Shown: one piece after another, positions 35,003 to 43,493 of the stretch
Layout of the letters: every line of letters begins with the position of its first letter
How positions within the stretch are numbered: the stretch's first letter is position 1
Assembly: GCA_964550535.1 (NCBI GenBank)
Contig: CAZJZQ010000001.1
Coordinates: forward strand, 1 to 64,000
From: UBA7672 sp964550535
Lineage (GTDB): Bacteria; Pseudomonadota; Alphaproteobacteria; Caulobacterales; Hyphomonadaceae
Direction of reading: 5' to 3'
DNA: 64,000 nt
Program-made: the position numbers and the translations under genes
Notes under the pieces: model-generated
What the model was told of the DNA's origin: nothing
Database searches by the model: none
What the model saw: the letters and a program-made list of their open reading frames with translations, nothing else

Positions 35003-35803
35003 ATGACGGACCAGTCTGAATTCCAGCGGGGCGGCGAGCGGATCGCCAAATATCTGGCCAGCGCCGGCGTTGCGTCGCGGCGAGAGGTGGAGAAACTGAT
35101 CGCGGCTGGCCGCGTGTCGGTCGATGGCAAGGTGCTGGATACGCCTGCGTTCAAGGTCACAGGCTCCGAGCGCATTCTCGTTGACGGCGCGCAGGTCGGC
35201 AAACCTGACCGCACGCGCCTCTGGCGTTATCACAAACCGGTCGGCCTGGTGACGACCAACCGCGATCCCGATGGCCGTCCAACCGTCTTCGAACATCTGC
35301 CACCCAACCTCCCGCGTGTGGTGACCATCGGCCGCCTCGATCTTAACACTGAAGGGCTTCTCCTTCTCACCAATGACGGAGAATTGGCGCGCGCACTGGA
35401 GCTGCCGGCGACAGGGCTGGAACGGCGCTACCGCGCACGCGCGTTCGGAAAAGTCGCGCAGAAAGACCTCGATATCCTGCGCGACGGAATCACCTATGAG
35501 GGTGTCACTTACCGGTCGATCATTGCGAAACTGGACAGCTCAACCGGCGTCAATTCGTGGATCGACATGACGTTGGTTGAAGGAAAGAAGCGCGAAGCGC
35601 GCCGCGCGCTGGAAAGCCTCGGCCTGCGCGTGAGCCGCCTGATCCGTGTGTCTTATGGTCCGATCGAGTTGGGTGATCTTGCAGTAGGCGAGATTGAAGA
35701 AGTTCCCGCTATGGATCTGCTGGCTGCTTTCGGTGAAATCATGCCCGACGCCCGCAGGCCGGATCCGCAAGCCTCGCGCGGGCGCTCACGCCGCAAGTCG
35801 TGA
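35003..35803 (+). CDS. 23S rRNA pseudouridine synthase, RluB/RsuA family
   Basis: 266 residues. An N-terminal S4 RNA-binding domain (RIAKYLASAGVASRREVEKL, residues 13-32) is followed by the RsuA-type catalytic domain with D113 in TIGRLDLNTEGLLLLTNDG and the downstream KKREARRALESLGLRV segment. RluB makes pseudouridine 2605 of 23S rRNA in E. coli; RluE, RluF and RsuA are close relatives, so the exact target is not certain. The protein ends in a basic Arg/Ser-rich tail. Confidence 0.9.
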   Translation: MTDQSEFQRGGERIAKYLASAGVASRREVEKLIAAGRVSVDGKVLDTPAFKVTGSERILVDGAQVGKPDRTRLWRYHKPVGLVTTNRDPDGRPTVFEHLPPNLPRVVTIGRLDLNTEGLLLLTNDGELARALELPATGLERRYRARAFGKVAQKDLDILRDGITYEGVTYRSIIAKLDSSTGVNSWIDMTLVEGKKREARRALESLGLRVSRLIRVSYGPIELGDLAVGEIEEVPAMDLLAAFGEIMPDARRPDPQASRGRSRRKS

Positions 35804-35867
35804 TCCTGCGGCGTCTTGCGCCCAGGCTGCGGGCGGATAGCGTTCGGGGCGGCAGGAGGTCCATTCA

Positions 35868-36482
35868 ATGAAGCTCTATGTCGCGGACAGGGCGCCCAAT
35901 CCGGACCGCGTGAAATTCTTCCTGCGCGAGAAGGGCGTCTGGGAGTCGATTGAACGTGTCGAGATTTCGATCATCAAGCAGGAGCATCGCGATCCAACCT
36001 ACCGCGAGATGAGTCCTCTGTCGCATGTGCCGGTTCTGCATTTCAGCGACGGCGCCGCGATTACGGAGAGCAGGGCGATCTGCACCTTCTTTGAAGGCGA
36101 GTATCCAGAGCCCAACCTCATGGGCCGCGGCCATCGCGAACGCGCGCACATCGAGATGTGGGACCGGCGTATCGAACTCATGTATCTGCTGCCGGTCGCG
36201 CACTGGTTCCGCAATTCACATCCGGCGATGGCGGAGCTGGAGAAACCACAATGCACGGATTGGGCGGAGATCAGTTCCGGCCGCGCGCGGAATATGGCCG
36301 TCTTTCTGGACCAGCACCTTGCAGATTCGCAATTCGTTGCGGGCGCCCGGTTCACCATCGCGGACATCACCCTGCATGTCGCGCTGGGGTTTGGCCGGCT
36401 GGTGAAGTTCAAACCGTGGGAAGAACACGCCAACATCGCAGCGTGGCGTGAACGGATGCTGGCGCGCCCCGCGCTGGCCTAG
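35868..36482 (+). CDS. Glutathione S-transferase family protein
   Basis: 204 residues. The N-terminal thioredoxin-like domain (1-~80) has PNPDRVKFFLREKGV and the glutathione-binding SHVPVLHFSDGAAITESRAI with the cis-Pro and Glu-Ser pair. The helical C-terminal domain (~90-204) contains FTIADITLHVALGFG, the N-capping-box motif. The usual catalytic Ser/Cys/Tyr position near residue 8-12 is Asn/Pro-rich (RAPNPDR), as in several bacterial GST classes. The substrate is unknown. The 3' end overlaps the convergent thioesterase gene by 4 bases. Confidence 0.88.
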   Translation: MKLYVADRAPNPDRVKFFLREKGVWESIERVEISIIKQEHRDPTYREMSPLSHVPVLHFSDGAAITESRAICTFFEGEYPEPNLMGRGHRERAHIEMWDRRIELMYLLPVAHWFRNSHPAMAELEKPQCTDWAEISSGRARNMAVFLDQHLADSQFVAGARFTIADITLHVALGFGRLVKFKPWEEHANIAAWRERMLARPALA

Positions 36483-36907
36483 GCTTTTGGCTTCAGGCGC
36501 GTGATAACCGATGTAAAACTGAGGCAAGGACGGCCATTCGCTGTGATGAGGCCGCGCACATAGATGATACGGCCGCCAGCACGCGTAATCTCGCCCGTTG
36601 CTTCCAGCATGTCGCCAAGCTCGCCTGGTCCAAGGAAGTCGCCACTGAGGTTGACCGTTACTGCGCGTCCGGCAATGGCGTCCTCCGCGATGGCGAACAC
36701 TGAAAAATCGGCAAAGGTCAGCAGGCAGCCGCCATGCACCGCGCCGCCTCCATTGATATGCCGGGACTCGACGAGAAAGCGGCAGATAACCTCACCGGTT
36801 TCTGTCCGGCGGGCATAGAACGGGCCGGCGTGAGCCTCGAAATTGTCGTGGGGCCAAGTCGTCCAGCCCTTGAATACGCCTTCTGCTACAACTGTACCCG
36901 GGATCAT
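36479..36907 (-). CDS. PaaI-type hotdog-fold acyl-CoA thioesterase
   Basis: 142 residues from the ATG at 36907. The hotdog motif is ESRHINGGGAVHGGCLLTFAD, with the catalytic-type Asn-x3 ... HGG pattern of PaaI thioesterases, followed by VTVNLSGDFLGPGELGDMLE and the terminal strand LSFTSVITRLKP. It probably hydrolyses aryl- or acyl-CoA. The frame is open further upstream to 37237 but would run through the divergent SRAP gene; 36967 is an alternative start. It converges on the GST gene and is divergent from the SRAP gene. Confidence 0.88.
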   Translation of the reverse strand: MIPGTVVAEGVFKGWTTWPHDNFEAHAGPFYARRTETGEVICRFLVESRHINGGGAVHGGCLLTFADFSVFAIAEDAIAGRAVTVNLSGDFLGPGELGDMLEATGEITRAGGRIIYVRGLITANGRPCLSFTSVITRLKPKA

Positions 36908-37025
36908 CGGCACCGCCCTATTATCTGTGTTGGCTACAGGCCTAACGGGGCGGGGGCGGATTGTCATGCCTTGGGGCGGACGCCAGCCCGGTTTATGGTG
37001 CTTGCCGCAAGGAGGCCGAACGGCG

Positions 37026-37721
37026 ATGTGCGGCAAGTTCACCCAGATGATCGCATGGGCCAGCGTTGTCGAATGGCGGTGTGAGTTTGCGGAGCGGGAC
37101 GACGCGATTGTCACGGCTACGCCCATGCGGAGCGTCAGTGTCATCCGTCTGGACGCCAGTGGCCAGCGGGAAGCGGCGCCCATGCGGTGGGGCTTCGTCG
37201 ATAGCAGGCCCGGCGCGCCGGATGTTCCCCGGCACATGCATGCCCGCTGCGAGACCGTCGATCAGTTGCCGGCCTTCGCAGACGCATTTGCCAGCCGCCG
37301 CGCCATCGTGCTGGTTCACTCATTCAATGAAGGCGAGGAGGCCGATGTCCTGTACGACGACGGAACGCCCTCTGGACGAAAATGGACGCGCCAATGGACG
37401 TTCATCCCGACTGCCGTCGCGCTCGCTTTTGCTGTGATCTGGCAACCTGCGGAGGTCGCTGGCCGGACCATCGACACCTTCGTCCTGATTACCACCCCTG
37501 CGAACGAACTGGTCGGGAAGATCACTGATCGCATGCCGGCGATCCTCCGCCCGGAGGATTGGGAGGTCTGGCTGGGCGAAACGCGCGCGCCGCTGGCGGA
37601 GGTGAAAGCCCTGCTGCGCCCGTGGGGGGGCACGTCCGGCTGGTCTATGGAGTTGCAGGCCCCTGCGAAGAAGCCGCCGCGTCCGAAGAACCCGGCCTCT
37701 CGCCAGGGTGAGTTATTTTAG
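37026..37721 (+). CDS. Divergent SRAP (SOS response-associated peptidase/HMCES-like) protein
   Basis: 231 residues beginning MCGKFTQ, so C2 would be exposed after Met removal as in YedK/HMCES, which crosslink to abasic sites in single-stranded DNA. The active-site Glu is probably E102 (SFNEGEE). The conserved Asn of 'NARxET' is H72 (HARCET) and the conserved His of 'HDRMP' is T167 (ITDRMP). The usual N-V-A-P segment is also changed. AAGGAGG lies 10 bases before the ATG; the frame back to 36843 is not used. DNA-protein crosslinking might persist through C2, but reversal, which uses the Glu/His pair, may be impaired. Confidence 0.8.
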   Translation: MCGKFTQMIAWASVVEWRCEFAERDDAIVTATPMRSVSVIRLDASGQREAAPMRWGFVDSRPGAPDVPRHMHARCETVDQLPAFADAFASRRAIVLVHSFNEGEEADVLYDDGTPSGRKWTRQWTFIPTAVALAFAVIWQPAEVAGRTIDTFVLITTPANELVGKITDRMPAILRPEDWEVWLGETRAPLAEVKALLRPWGGTSGWSMELQAPAKKPPRPKNPASRQGELF

Positions 37722-37739
37722 CTTTTTACTGGATCCGAC

Positions 37740-37815
37740 TGGCAGGGGCGGAGGGACTCGAACCCACGACACCCGGTTTTGGAGACCGGTACTCTACCAA
37801 CTGAGCTACACCCCT
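37740..37815 (-). tRNA. tRNA-Trp (CCA anticodon)
   Basis: On the minus strand a 76-base cloverleaf reads from AGGGGTG (5' acceptor) to CGCCCCT, discriminator G and an encoded CCA end. The D-arm GCTCAGTTGGTAGAGC, the anticodon loop CTCCAAA (anticodon CCA, Trp) and the T-loop GGTTCGAGTCC are all in place. Confidence 0.96.
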
Positions 37816-37953
37816 GTAGGTCGGAAAGCAGCCCATACGCGAACCGCGCCGGTAGTTCAAGGCGGTGTAACCGCAGCCCGGAAATCAGGCGTTTCAACGG
37901 AATAGGCGGTATTCCAGCGACGCATCACCGGCCAGAAGGCCGCGTTTCGCCAC

Positions 37954-38835
37954 TCAGGCCTGCCAGCGGGCATAAAGTCCGGTCGGCAGGACAAAGCCTC
38001 GCCCGGTTTCCTGAATAGCCATTTCGCCGTGGGTGATCTGGCCGCCCATGCCGTCCATCGCGGTTTCCAGCGTCTGGGCGACGGACAGGAAGCTGAGCCG
38101 GACGGCATAAACGGTGGCGATGACGAACAATGGCTGATCCGACATGAGCCTGCGAACATTGTCGAGAAGCGGCGCGAAGCCTTCCTCGAATTTCCAGGTT
38201 TCACCCTTGGGGCCCCGTCCGAATTTGGGGGGATCGAGTACGATGGCGTCATAGGTTCGCTCGCGACGGATTTCCCGCTCGACGAACTTCATGGCGTCGT
38301 CGCAGATCCAGCGGATCGGGGCGTCTTCGATGCCGGACAGCACCTGATTTTCTCGTCCATGCCCGATCGATTTGGGCGAGGCGTCCAGATGAACCACCTC
38401 GGCCCCTGCCTTGGCGCAGGCCAGACTCATCATCCCCGTATAGCCAAAGAGGTTCAGCACACGCACCGGACGGCGGGCATTCCTGATCTGCTCGGCCGCC
38501 CAGCGCCAGTGTACGGAATGCTCCGGGAATACGCCCATGTGACGAAACGCGGCGCAGCGCGCATTCAGCTTCAGGCTGTCCCAACCAATCTGCCACTGGT
38601 CCGCTGGAGGTTTGCCGGGGAAGGCCCAGGCGCCGCGTTCGTCCTCATCATCGCGCGAGGCGAACACGGCATCGGCTTTCCAGCTGGCGACGGGCTGCTG
38701 CGGCCGCCACATCGCCTGCGCGTCGGGACGATCAAAACGGTATCGGCCAAAACGTTCAAGCTTGCGGCCATCACCGCTGTCCAGCAGTTCGTAGTCGCGC
38801 CAGTCGTCGGATACGAGGAGTTCGAAACGGCTCAA
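37954..38835 (-). CDS. SAM-dependent methyltransferase, RlmI/RlmKL-like (PF10672)
   Basis: 293 residues from a TTG start at 38835. This start gives a 4-base TTGA overlap with the upstream stop and has GGGAG 7 bases before it; a GTG at 38868 is the longer option. The SAM-binding loop is VRVLNLFGYTGMMSLACAKA, the acidic loop VHLDASPKSI, and the target-base motif is IVLDPPKFGRGPKGE (D-P-P-K-F). It lacks the PUA domain of RlmI. Probably methylates 23S rRNA. The GYTG and DPPKF motifs place it with class I rRNA methylases. It is coupled to the TrmH-type gene. Confidence 0.87.
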   Translation of the reverse strand: MSRFELLVSDDWRDYELLDSGDGRKLERFGRYRFDRPDAQAMWRPQQPVASWKADAVFASRDDEDERGAWAFPGKPPADQWQIGWDSLKLNARCAAFRHMGVFPEHSVHWRWAAEQIRNARRPVRVLNLFGYTGMMSLACAKAGAEVVHLDASPKSIGHGRENQVLSGIEDAPIRWICDDAMKFVEREIRRERTYDAIVLDPPKFGRGPKGETWKFEEGFAPLLDNVRRLMSDQPLFVIATVYAVRLSFLSVAQTLETAMDGMGGQITHGEMAIQETGRGFVLPTGLYARWQA

Positions 38836-39716
38836 CGGTTCGCTCCCGCATACCCGCCGGCTCGCCACGCTTCGTAGATCATGACGCTGGCCGCGCTTGC
38901 CAGGTTCAGGCTGTCGGCAGCGCCCGCCATCGGAATCCGCACCAGCGTATCGCAGACCGCTTCGACATGGCTGGGCAGGCCAGACTGTTCATTGCCCATC
39001 ATGACAACGGATTTCTCGCCATAAGCCGCCTGGTCGTGACGCATGGTTCCGTGCATCGACGCCGCCAGAAGCCGCGCGCCGGTATTTTTTCGCCAGGCGT
39101 CAAACGCGCCGAAATCTGTCTCCGTCAGTTTCATGGCGAACAGCGAACCCATTGTGGCGCGCACGGCCTCGACGGAAAACGGGTCGCAGCAATTGCCGAC
39201 AAGGATGATCCCGCTTACGCCCGCCGCGTCGGCCGTGCGGATCACGGTTCCCAGATTTCCGGGGTCGCGGACTTCGTAAAGGGCGACCCACCTGCGGGGA
39301 CCATTGGCGGGAAAATCGGCCAGCATGGACAGGCGTTGCTTGAAGGCGGCGATCACTGTTTGCGGGTTGTCCTTGCGCGAGACCGCTTCCATCACCTTGG
39401 CGGAGGCTGTCAGCGTCCGGGCGCCAGAGGCTTTCATGCGGTCGAGCAGGGCGCGGGTGGTGGGGCGCTCCAATGCTGCCTGACCCGCGAGCGCGTAGGC
39501 GGGAACCCAGTCGTGGGCGAGGGCTTCTTCGACCAGCCGGGCCCCTTCCGCCAGAAAGAGACCAGATTCCGCGCGGGCTTTCTTGCGGTCCAGCGATTTC
39601 AATAGTTTGACGACCGGATTCGCGGGACTGGAGATATGCTCGAACGCAGGCTCCCCGGATCGTCCCGCAGGAGAATCCGCATGCTTTTTAGGCGTTTTGT
39701 AGGAAGGGTGTGTCAC
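38832..39716 (-). CDS. TrmH/SpoU-family RNA 2'-O-methyltransferase
   Basis: 294 residues with an N-terminal substrate-binding domain (about residues 28-115: SPANPVVKLLKSLDRKKARA, GLFLAEGARLVEEAL) and a SPOUT knotted domain. The SPOUT motifs are VALYEVRDPGNLGTVIRTAD (motif 1), VVMMGNEQSGLP (motif 2) and RIPMAGAADSLNLASAASVM (motif 3). These match the RlmB/TrmH-like 23S rRNA or tRNA ribose methylases. The start is a GTG at 39716. It is translationally coupled with the downstream class I methyltransferase, so the two probably act on the same RNA class. Confidence 0.92.
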   Translation of the reverse strand: MTHPSYKTPKKHADSPAGRSGEPAFEHISSPANPVVKLLKSLDRKKARAESGLFLAEGARLVEEALAHDWVPAYALAGQAALERPTTRALLDRMKASGARTLTASAKVMEAVSRKDNPQTVIAAFKQRLSMLADFPANGPRRWVALYEVRDPGNLGTVIRTADAAGVSGIILVGNCCDPFSVEAVRATMGSLFAMKLTETDFGAFDAWRKNTGARLLAASMHGTMRHDQAAYGEKSVVMMGNEQSGLPSHVEAVCDTLVRIPMAGAADSLNLASAASVMIYEAWRAGGYAGANR

Positions 39717-39812
39717 GAGGGGGCCGCTGTTCCGAACGCCTCAGGTCTATGTATGTTGGCGCGGCTAGGGAAGCCGTACCAGGCAAGTTCGCGAAAGTGA
39801 GCCGGGTAACCG

Positions 39813-41279
39813 ATGCAGAAGTTGACGGGCCGCGACATACCGCTGGTTATCGGCGTTTCCGGCCTGCTGCTGACCGGCCTGTTTACCATAACCGTGGGGC
39901 CCCATTCCCCCCGCCGCATCGAGGCTCAGGTTCAGTCTGCGGCGACGGCGGCGCTGAATACGGCCGGAGTCGCCTATCTGACCGCCGAGGCGGATGGGCA
40001 AAAGGTGGATTTGAGGGGCGTGGCTCCCTCCGAGGATATCAGAGCCGGCGCGATCGAGGCGGTGCTGACCTCCCTCGGCCAAGGGGGGCCTTTTTCGGGC
40101 GGAGTGACCAAGGTTACCCGCCACGACCTTCTCGTCGCCCTCCCCGTGGCTCCCTATGCGTGGAAAGCCGAGCGAGTCGGGCGGCGTGTGGTGCTGTCCG
40201 GCGTTGTCCCCACGCCTGAAGCCATGAACGTCATCCACTCTGCGGCCTCGACACTTTTTCCCGCAGGCGTCGATAATCGCATGACTCTTGGGTTCGGCGC
40301 CCCCGAAGGCGTCGCCTGGGACATCGCTGCTATCCAGGGCCTTGATGCTCTCCGCCGCCTCAACGAAGGCAGCGCAGAGCTGATAGGCGACCAACTCACC
40401 CTGATGGGTGTTGCCGCCGATGACTCTACCGCTCAGGAGGTATCTGACAGGCTCGTCCGCGTCGGCGGCGGCGTCGCAGCACAAGCCCGCGTGACTGGTC
40501 CCGCCGAATGGTTCGCCGTGATCTCCACCGAAGAGGGCCTTGTCCTCTCCGGCCGCGCCAGCTCCGAAGAAACGCGCGCCGCTCTGGCGGCCGCCGCCGA
40601 GGCCGCTGGCGCCAGCAATATCGCAAGCCGCATGACCATCGGCGAGGCTGGCGACTGGCAGGCGCGCGCGCTCATCGCTCTTCCGCACCTCACCCGCTTC
40701 GAGGCCGGCAGCCTCCGCGTGCAAGGGCGCGACTTTTTCATCAGCGGCGCCGCAGCGCCCAGCGTTCTGACCTACCTGCGCGAGGACATGGCGCGCTTGC
40801 CCGACGACGGTTACACGGTCGTCTGGTCGATAAAGGAAGCCGATATTCCCGTGCCTGAAGCCGACGGCCTCGACCTCGCGAACGCTACCGGGGAAGACAA
40901 GCGCCAAAGCTGCCAGGCCGCCTTCGCCAATGTCATGGCCTCCGGCAAGCTGGTGTTTCGCGAGGGCGCCGCCGCTTTGTCGCGCGAAAACGCCGAGACG
41001 CTGGACAAGCTGGTGATGATCGCCCGCGCCTGCGATGGCGCCACGATCGATGTCGCAGGTCACACCGACAGCACAGGGCGGCGGAACTCGAACATCACGC
41101 TCAGCCGCCTTCGCGCCGAGGCCGTACGTGACTGGCTCACTGAACATGGCTTCGATGCATCACGCATCACCGCGAGAGGGTTTGGCCCCAACCAGCCCAT
41201 CGCCACCAACCGCACTGAAATCGGCCGCGCCGCAAACCGGCGCATCGAAATTCGAGTTACACGCGTAGAGACCCCGTAA
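39813..41279 (+). CDS. BON/OmpA-domain envelope protein
   Basis: 488 residues. An N-terminal membrane anchor (about residues 9-28: DIPLVIGVSGLLLTGLFTI) is followed by several BON-like repeats (residues ~35-345, e.g. RVVLSGVVPTPEAMNVI and GLVLSGRASSEETRAAL) and a C-terminal OmpA domain (~385-485). The OmpA peptidoglycan-binding Asp is in GHTDSTGRR (about residue 418) and the Arg in AANRRIEI. It probably bridges the inner membrane to the peptidoglycan. Its stop overlaps the next ATG by one base (TAATG), so it is coupled to the coiled-coil protein. Not a porin: there is no beta-barrel. Confidence 0.85.
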   Translation: MQKLTGRDIPLVIGVSGLLLTGLFTITVGPHSPRRIEAQVQSAATAALNTAGVAYLTAEADGQKVDLRGVAPSEDIRAGAIEAVLTSLGQGGPFSGGVTKVTRHDLLVALPVAPYAWKAERVGRRVVLSGVVPTPEAMNVIHSAASTLFPAGVDNRMTLGFGAPEGVAWDIAAIQGLDALRRLNEGSAELIGDQLTLMGVAADDSTAQEVSDRLVRVGGGVAAQARVTGPAEWFAVISTEEGLVLSGRASSEETRAALAAAAEAAGASNIASRMTIGEAGDWQARALIALPHLTRFEAGSLRVQGRDFFISGAAAPSVLTYLREDMARLPDDGYTVVWSIKEADIPVPEADGLDLANATGEDKRQSCQAAFANVMASGKLVFREGAAALSRENAETLDKLVMIARACDGATIDVAGHTDSTGRRNSNITLSRLRAEAVRDWLTEHGFDASRITARGFGPNQPIATNRTEIGRAANRRIEIRVTRVETP

Positions 41280-41764
41280 TGTCCTGGCTTGCGATCCATA
41301 TCTGGTTCGAACTTCTGATCGCCGCCGGGTTCGGGGGATTGATCGGGTGGGCGTTGCGCGCCCGGCAGTCTGACGCCGCAGCATCGGCGGCTGATGCGCC
41401 GCGGATCGCCGAACTCGAAACCCAGTTGCGCCAGGAACGTGAAGACAACAGCAACCTCCGCGAAAAACTGGAAGTCGCAGGCATGGGCGCCGGAACAAGC
41501 GCAGGGCAGGCGGATGTCTCGGAAGAAGCGACGCTTGCATGGCGCAACCGCTATCTCGAATCCCGTGTTCGCTTTCTCGAAAGCAAAGTTGGCGCGACAG
41601 AGCCGGACACCGCCATCAAACAGGATTATCCGGATGAAACTATCCGGCTGCGCTGGCGTCACCGCTACCTCGAAGGCCGCGTGCGCTATCTGGAAGAAGA
41701 GCTGAAAGCGGCGGGTGCACTTCCAGCCAAGACCAAACCCGCTGCGGAAAACGAAACCACCTAA
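41279..41764 (+). CDS. Membrane-anchored coiled-coil protein with a duplicated W-R-x-R-Y-L-E motif
   Basis: 161 residues. A membrane helix (about residues 5-27: AIHIWFELLIAAGFGGLIGW) is followed by a charged coiled coil (RIAELETQLRQEREDNSNLR, 42-61) and two copies of a helical motif, WRNRYLESRVRFLE (88-101) and WRHRYLEGRVRYLE (126-139), spaced by 38 residues. The W-R-x-R-Y-L-E-x-R-V-R-x-L-E consensus is 10-11 identical of 14. I do not recognise the family. The 1-base overlap with the OmpA gene suggests the two proteins form a complex at the inner membrane. The 3' end overlaps the convergent GFA gene by 4 bases. Confidence 0.8.
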   Translation: MSWLAIHIWFELLIAAGFGGLIGWALRARQSDAAASAADAPRIAELETQLRQEREDNSNLREKLEVAGMGAGTSAGQADVSEEATLAWRNRYLESRVRFLESKVGATEPDTAIKQDYPDETIRLRWRHRYLEGRVRYLEEELKAAGALPAKTKPAAENETT

Positions 41765-42153
41765 GCCTTGGATTTGTAGGCGAGCGCCTGCGCCTGACCT
41801 TCCCAGTTTCCGCGCCCATCGAAATTCACAATCCGGACTTCGGCAAAGCTTCCGGGATCGTCGAGGCAGCGGAGGTTCACGCTGTACCCGTCCGGATTGG
41901 AACGTGGCACATAAAACGACTTCACGCCGCAGACCGAACAGAACAGGTGCCGCGCAACCCCTGTGTTGAACGTATAGTTGGTGATCTGATCCTCACCAGC
42001 CACAAGCCGGAACCGCGACGCCGGCACAATGATGTGCAGGAAGCCCGTTCGCGCGCATATTGAGCAATTGCAGTCCTCGACCTCGATCGTGTCCGGCGTC
42101 TCGACTTCGAAGCGCACCGCTCCACAGTGACAGCCGCCTGCACGCCAAGTCAT
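41761..42153 (-). CDS. GFA family (Mss4-like zinc fold) protein
   Basis: 130 residues of the glutathione-dependent formaldehyde-activating enzyme/Mss4-like family. Zinc cysteines are arranged as GGCHCGAVRFEV (C8, C10), EDCNCSICARTG (C-x-C-x2-C) and LFCSVCGVKSFY (C-x2-C). Members of this family with the CENP-V-type fold bind zinc; formaldehyde activation by glutathione has been disputed for the archetype, so the function is open. It converges on the coiled-coil gene and shares the minus strand with the ClpP-fold gene upstream. Confidence 0.9.
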   Translation of the reverse strand: MTWRAGGCHCGAVRFEVETPDTIEVEDCNCSICARTGFLHIIVPASRFRLVAGEDQITNYTFNTGVARHLFCSVCGVKSFYVPRSNPDGYSVNLRCLDDPGSFAEVRIVNFDGRGNWEGQAQALAYKSKA

Positions 42154-42180
42154 GTCGACACTCCTCGTTCCCCTGCGGCG

Positions 42181-43404
42181 CTACTTGCAGGAGCGGACAA
42201 TCCCCGCAAGCTTTTCGCGATCGAGGTTGATCGAGATCAGGTTGAAACCGCCCACGCCCTGCGGGTCCGGTTGGGTCGTGGCGACTTCAAACCGCTCTGC
42301 GGTCGCAAGCACATCCAGAAAGCGCTGCGAGACATCGACCACCAGCGTAACATTCTCGAAATCCGACACGTTCGGCGGTTCGATTATCTCGAACGGTTGC
42401 AGCAACAAGTTGCGTACATCGGGATAACCGTCCTCGCGGCGCTCCACTGGTTGCCAGTAGGCGGTCAGGCCCGCATCAGCCAACTGCACGATGCGGAGCG
42501 GGTCGGCGCGGCCCGTGCTGCGTCGCGTGTCGTGCACCAGCCACATGAACAGGCGAGGGCCTTCGGTGCGGTCACAATAGAATTCGACGCGGTCCTCCTT
42601 CCACTCATCGCCTTGGGTGTGGCGCAGGAAGAACTGGCCCTTGTCGTCGGTTTCGTAGGACCAGGACTCCGTCCGCATCTCGAAGTTGACGCGATACTGG
42701 TCGAGTTGTTCCGGGGTGAGGGCGTTGATCGAATCCGGCGCCGCCTTGGACATTTCCGTCCAGAAAATCGGATCGGCGCCCATTGACCGCACATACTCGA
42801 TGACGGCGCCGCTCGCGACCTGGAACATCGCCAGCGCTTCGCCCAGTTCGGGGCAGTATTGCACGGTCGGTAGCGCCATCCACGGAAACTCGGTCCGGGC
42901 CTTGCGGCGGTCGACGCAGTTCATGCTCACCTGGTGCACGGCATAAGTCGCGCCGGGCTCCACCTCGCGGGACACGCCGCCGAGGAAGGCGAGGGTGCAG
43001 GCGCTGACGCAGTAACCAGGATAGACGCCCGAGTTTACGTTGAAGTCCGGCATTTGCGCCTTGGATGGGTCGGGCTGATTCCGGGCGACGCCCGTGTTCA
43101 GGTGTTCCTCGCGAATGATCCGGCCAACCGCCATGCCGCCGCCAAGATCGCCGCCAAGGCTGTTAAAATAGATCCGCGTCTCGGGGGTGTAGTCGCTGCG
43201 CCGCAGGAAGGCCCGGAACGCTGTCGGAGTGTCAGGGGTAAAATCACCATCCGCGAATATCGCTGGCGTATCGCCATAGACCAGGCCCCACTCGAACGTC
43301 ATGGGCTTCCCGGCGTTGTCCGCGAAGGCGGGTATGGCCGCAGCCAACGCTCCCGCCACGGCCGTCAGGGCCCTGATTGCTCGCAGAATGACTCGCCAGA
43401 CCAT
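42181..43404 (-). CDS. Periplasmic ClpP/crotonase-fold protein (COG3904-like)
   Basis: 407 residues from the ATG at 43404, with a signal peptide ending AFA. The N-terminal domain (~35-200) looks like the ClpP/SppA superfamily: RIYFNSLGGDLGGGMAVG (oxyanion-type glycine loop), the serine in GYCVSACTLAF (S134) and the His in TYAVHQ (H157). A third catalytic residue is not clear. The C-terminal ~200 residues are unassigned. Secreted proteins with this S-A-C motif are widespread in alphaproteobacteria with no proven activity. The reading from 43470 is less likely. AGGAAA precedes the start. Confidence 0.72.
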   Translation of the reverse strand: MVWRVILRAIRALTAVAGALAAAIPAFADNAGKPMTFEWGLVYGDTPAIFADGDFTPDTPTAFRAFLRRSDYTPETRIYFNSLGGDLGGGMAVGRIIREEHLNTGVARNQPDPSKAQMPDFNVNSGVYPGYCVSACTLAFLGGVSREVEPGATYAVHQVSMNCVDRRKARTEFPWMALPTVQYCPELGEALAMFQVASGAVIEYVRSMGADPIFWTEMSKAAPDSINALTPEQLDQYRVNFEMRTESWSYETDDKGQFFLRHTQGDEWKEDRVEFYCDRTEGPRLFMWLVHDTRRSTGRADPLRIVQLADAGLTAYWQPVERREDGYPDVRNLLLQPFEIIEPPNVSDFENVTLVVDVSQRFLDVLATAERFEVATTQPDPQGVGGFNLISINLDREKLAGIVRSCK

Positions 43405-43493
43405 ATCCGGCTGTTTCCTGATTCCGGTTGGGAAACTTTTACTTCGCGTGATGGCGTGAACAACGTCCATATCGCAGCAAGAAAATCAATGCC

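Noticed and set aside
39765..41147. 460-codon open frame antisense to the BON/OmpA gene
   Set aside because: The sense frame has BON repeats and an OmpA domain. The antisense protein has no family features.
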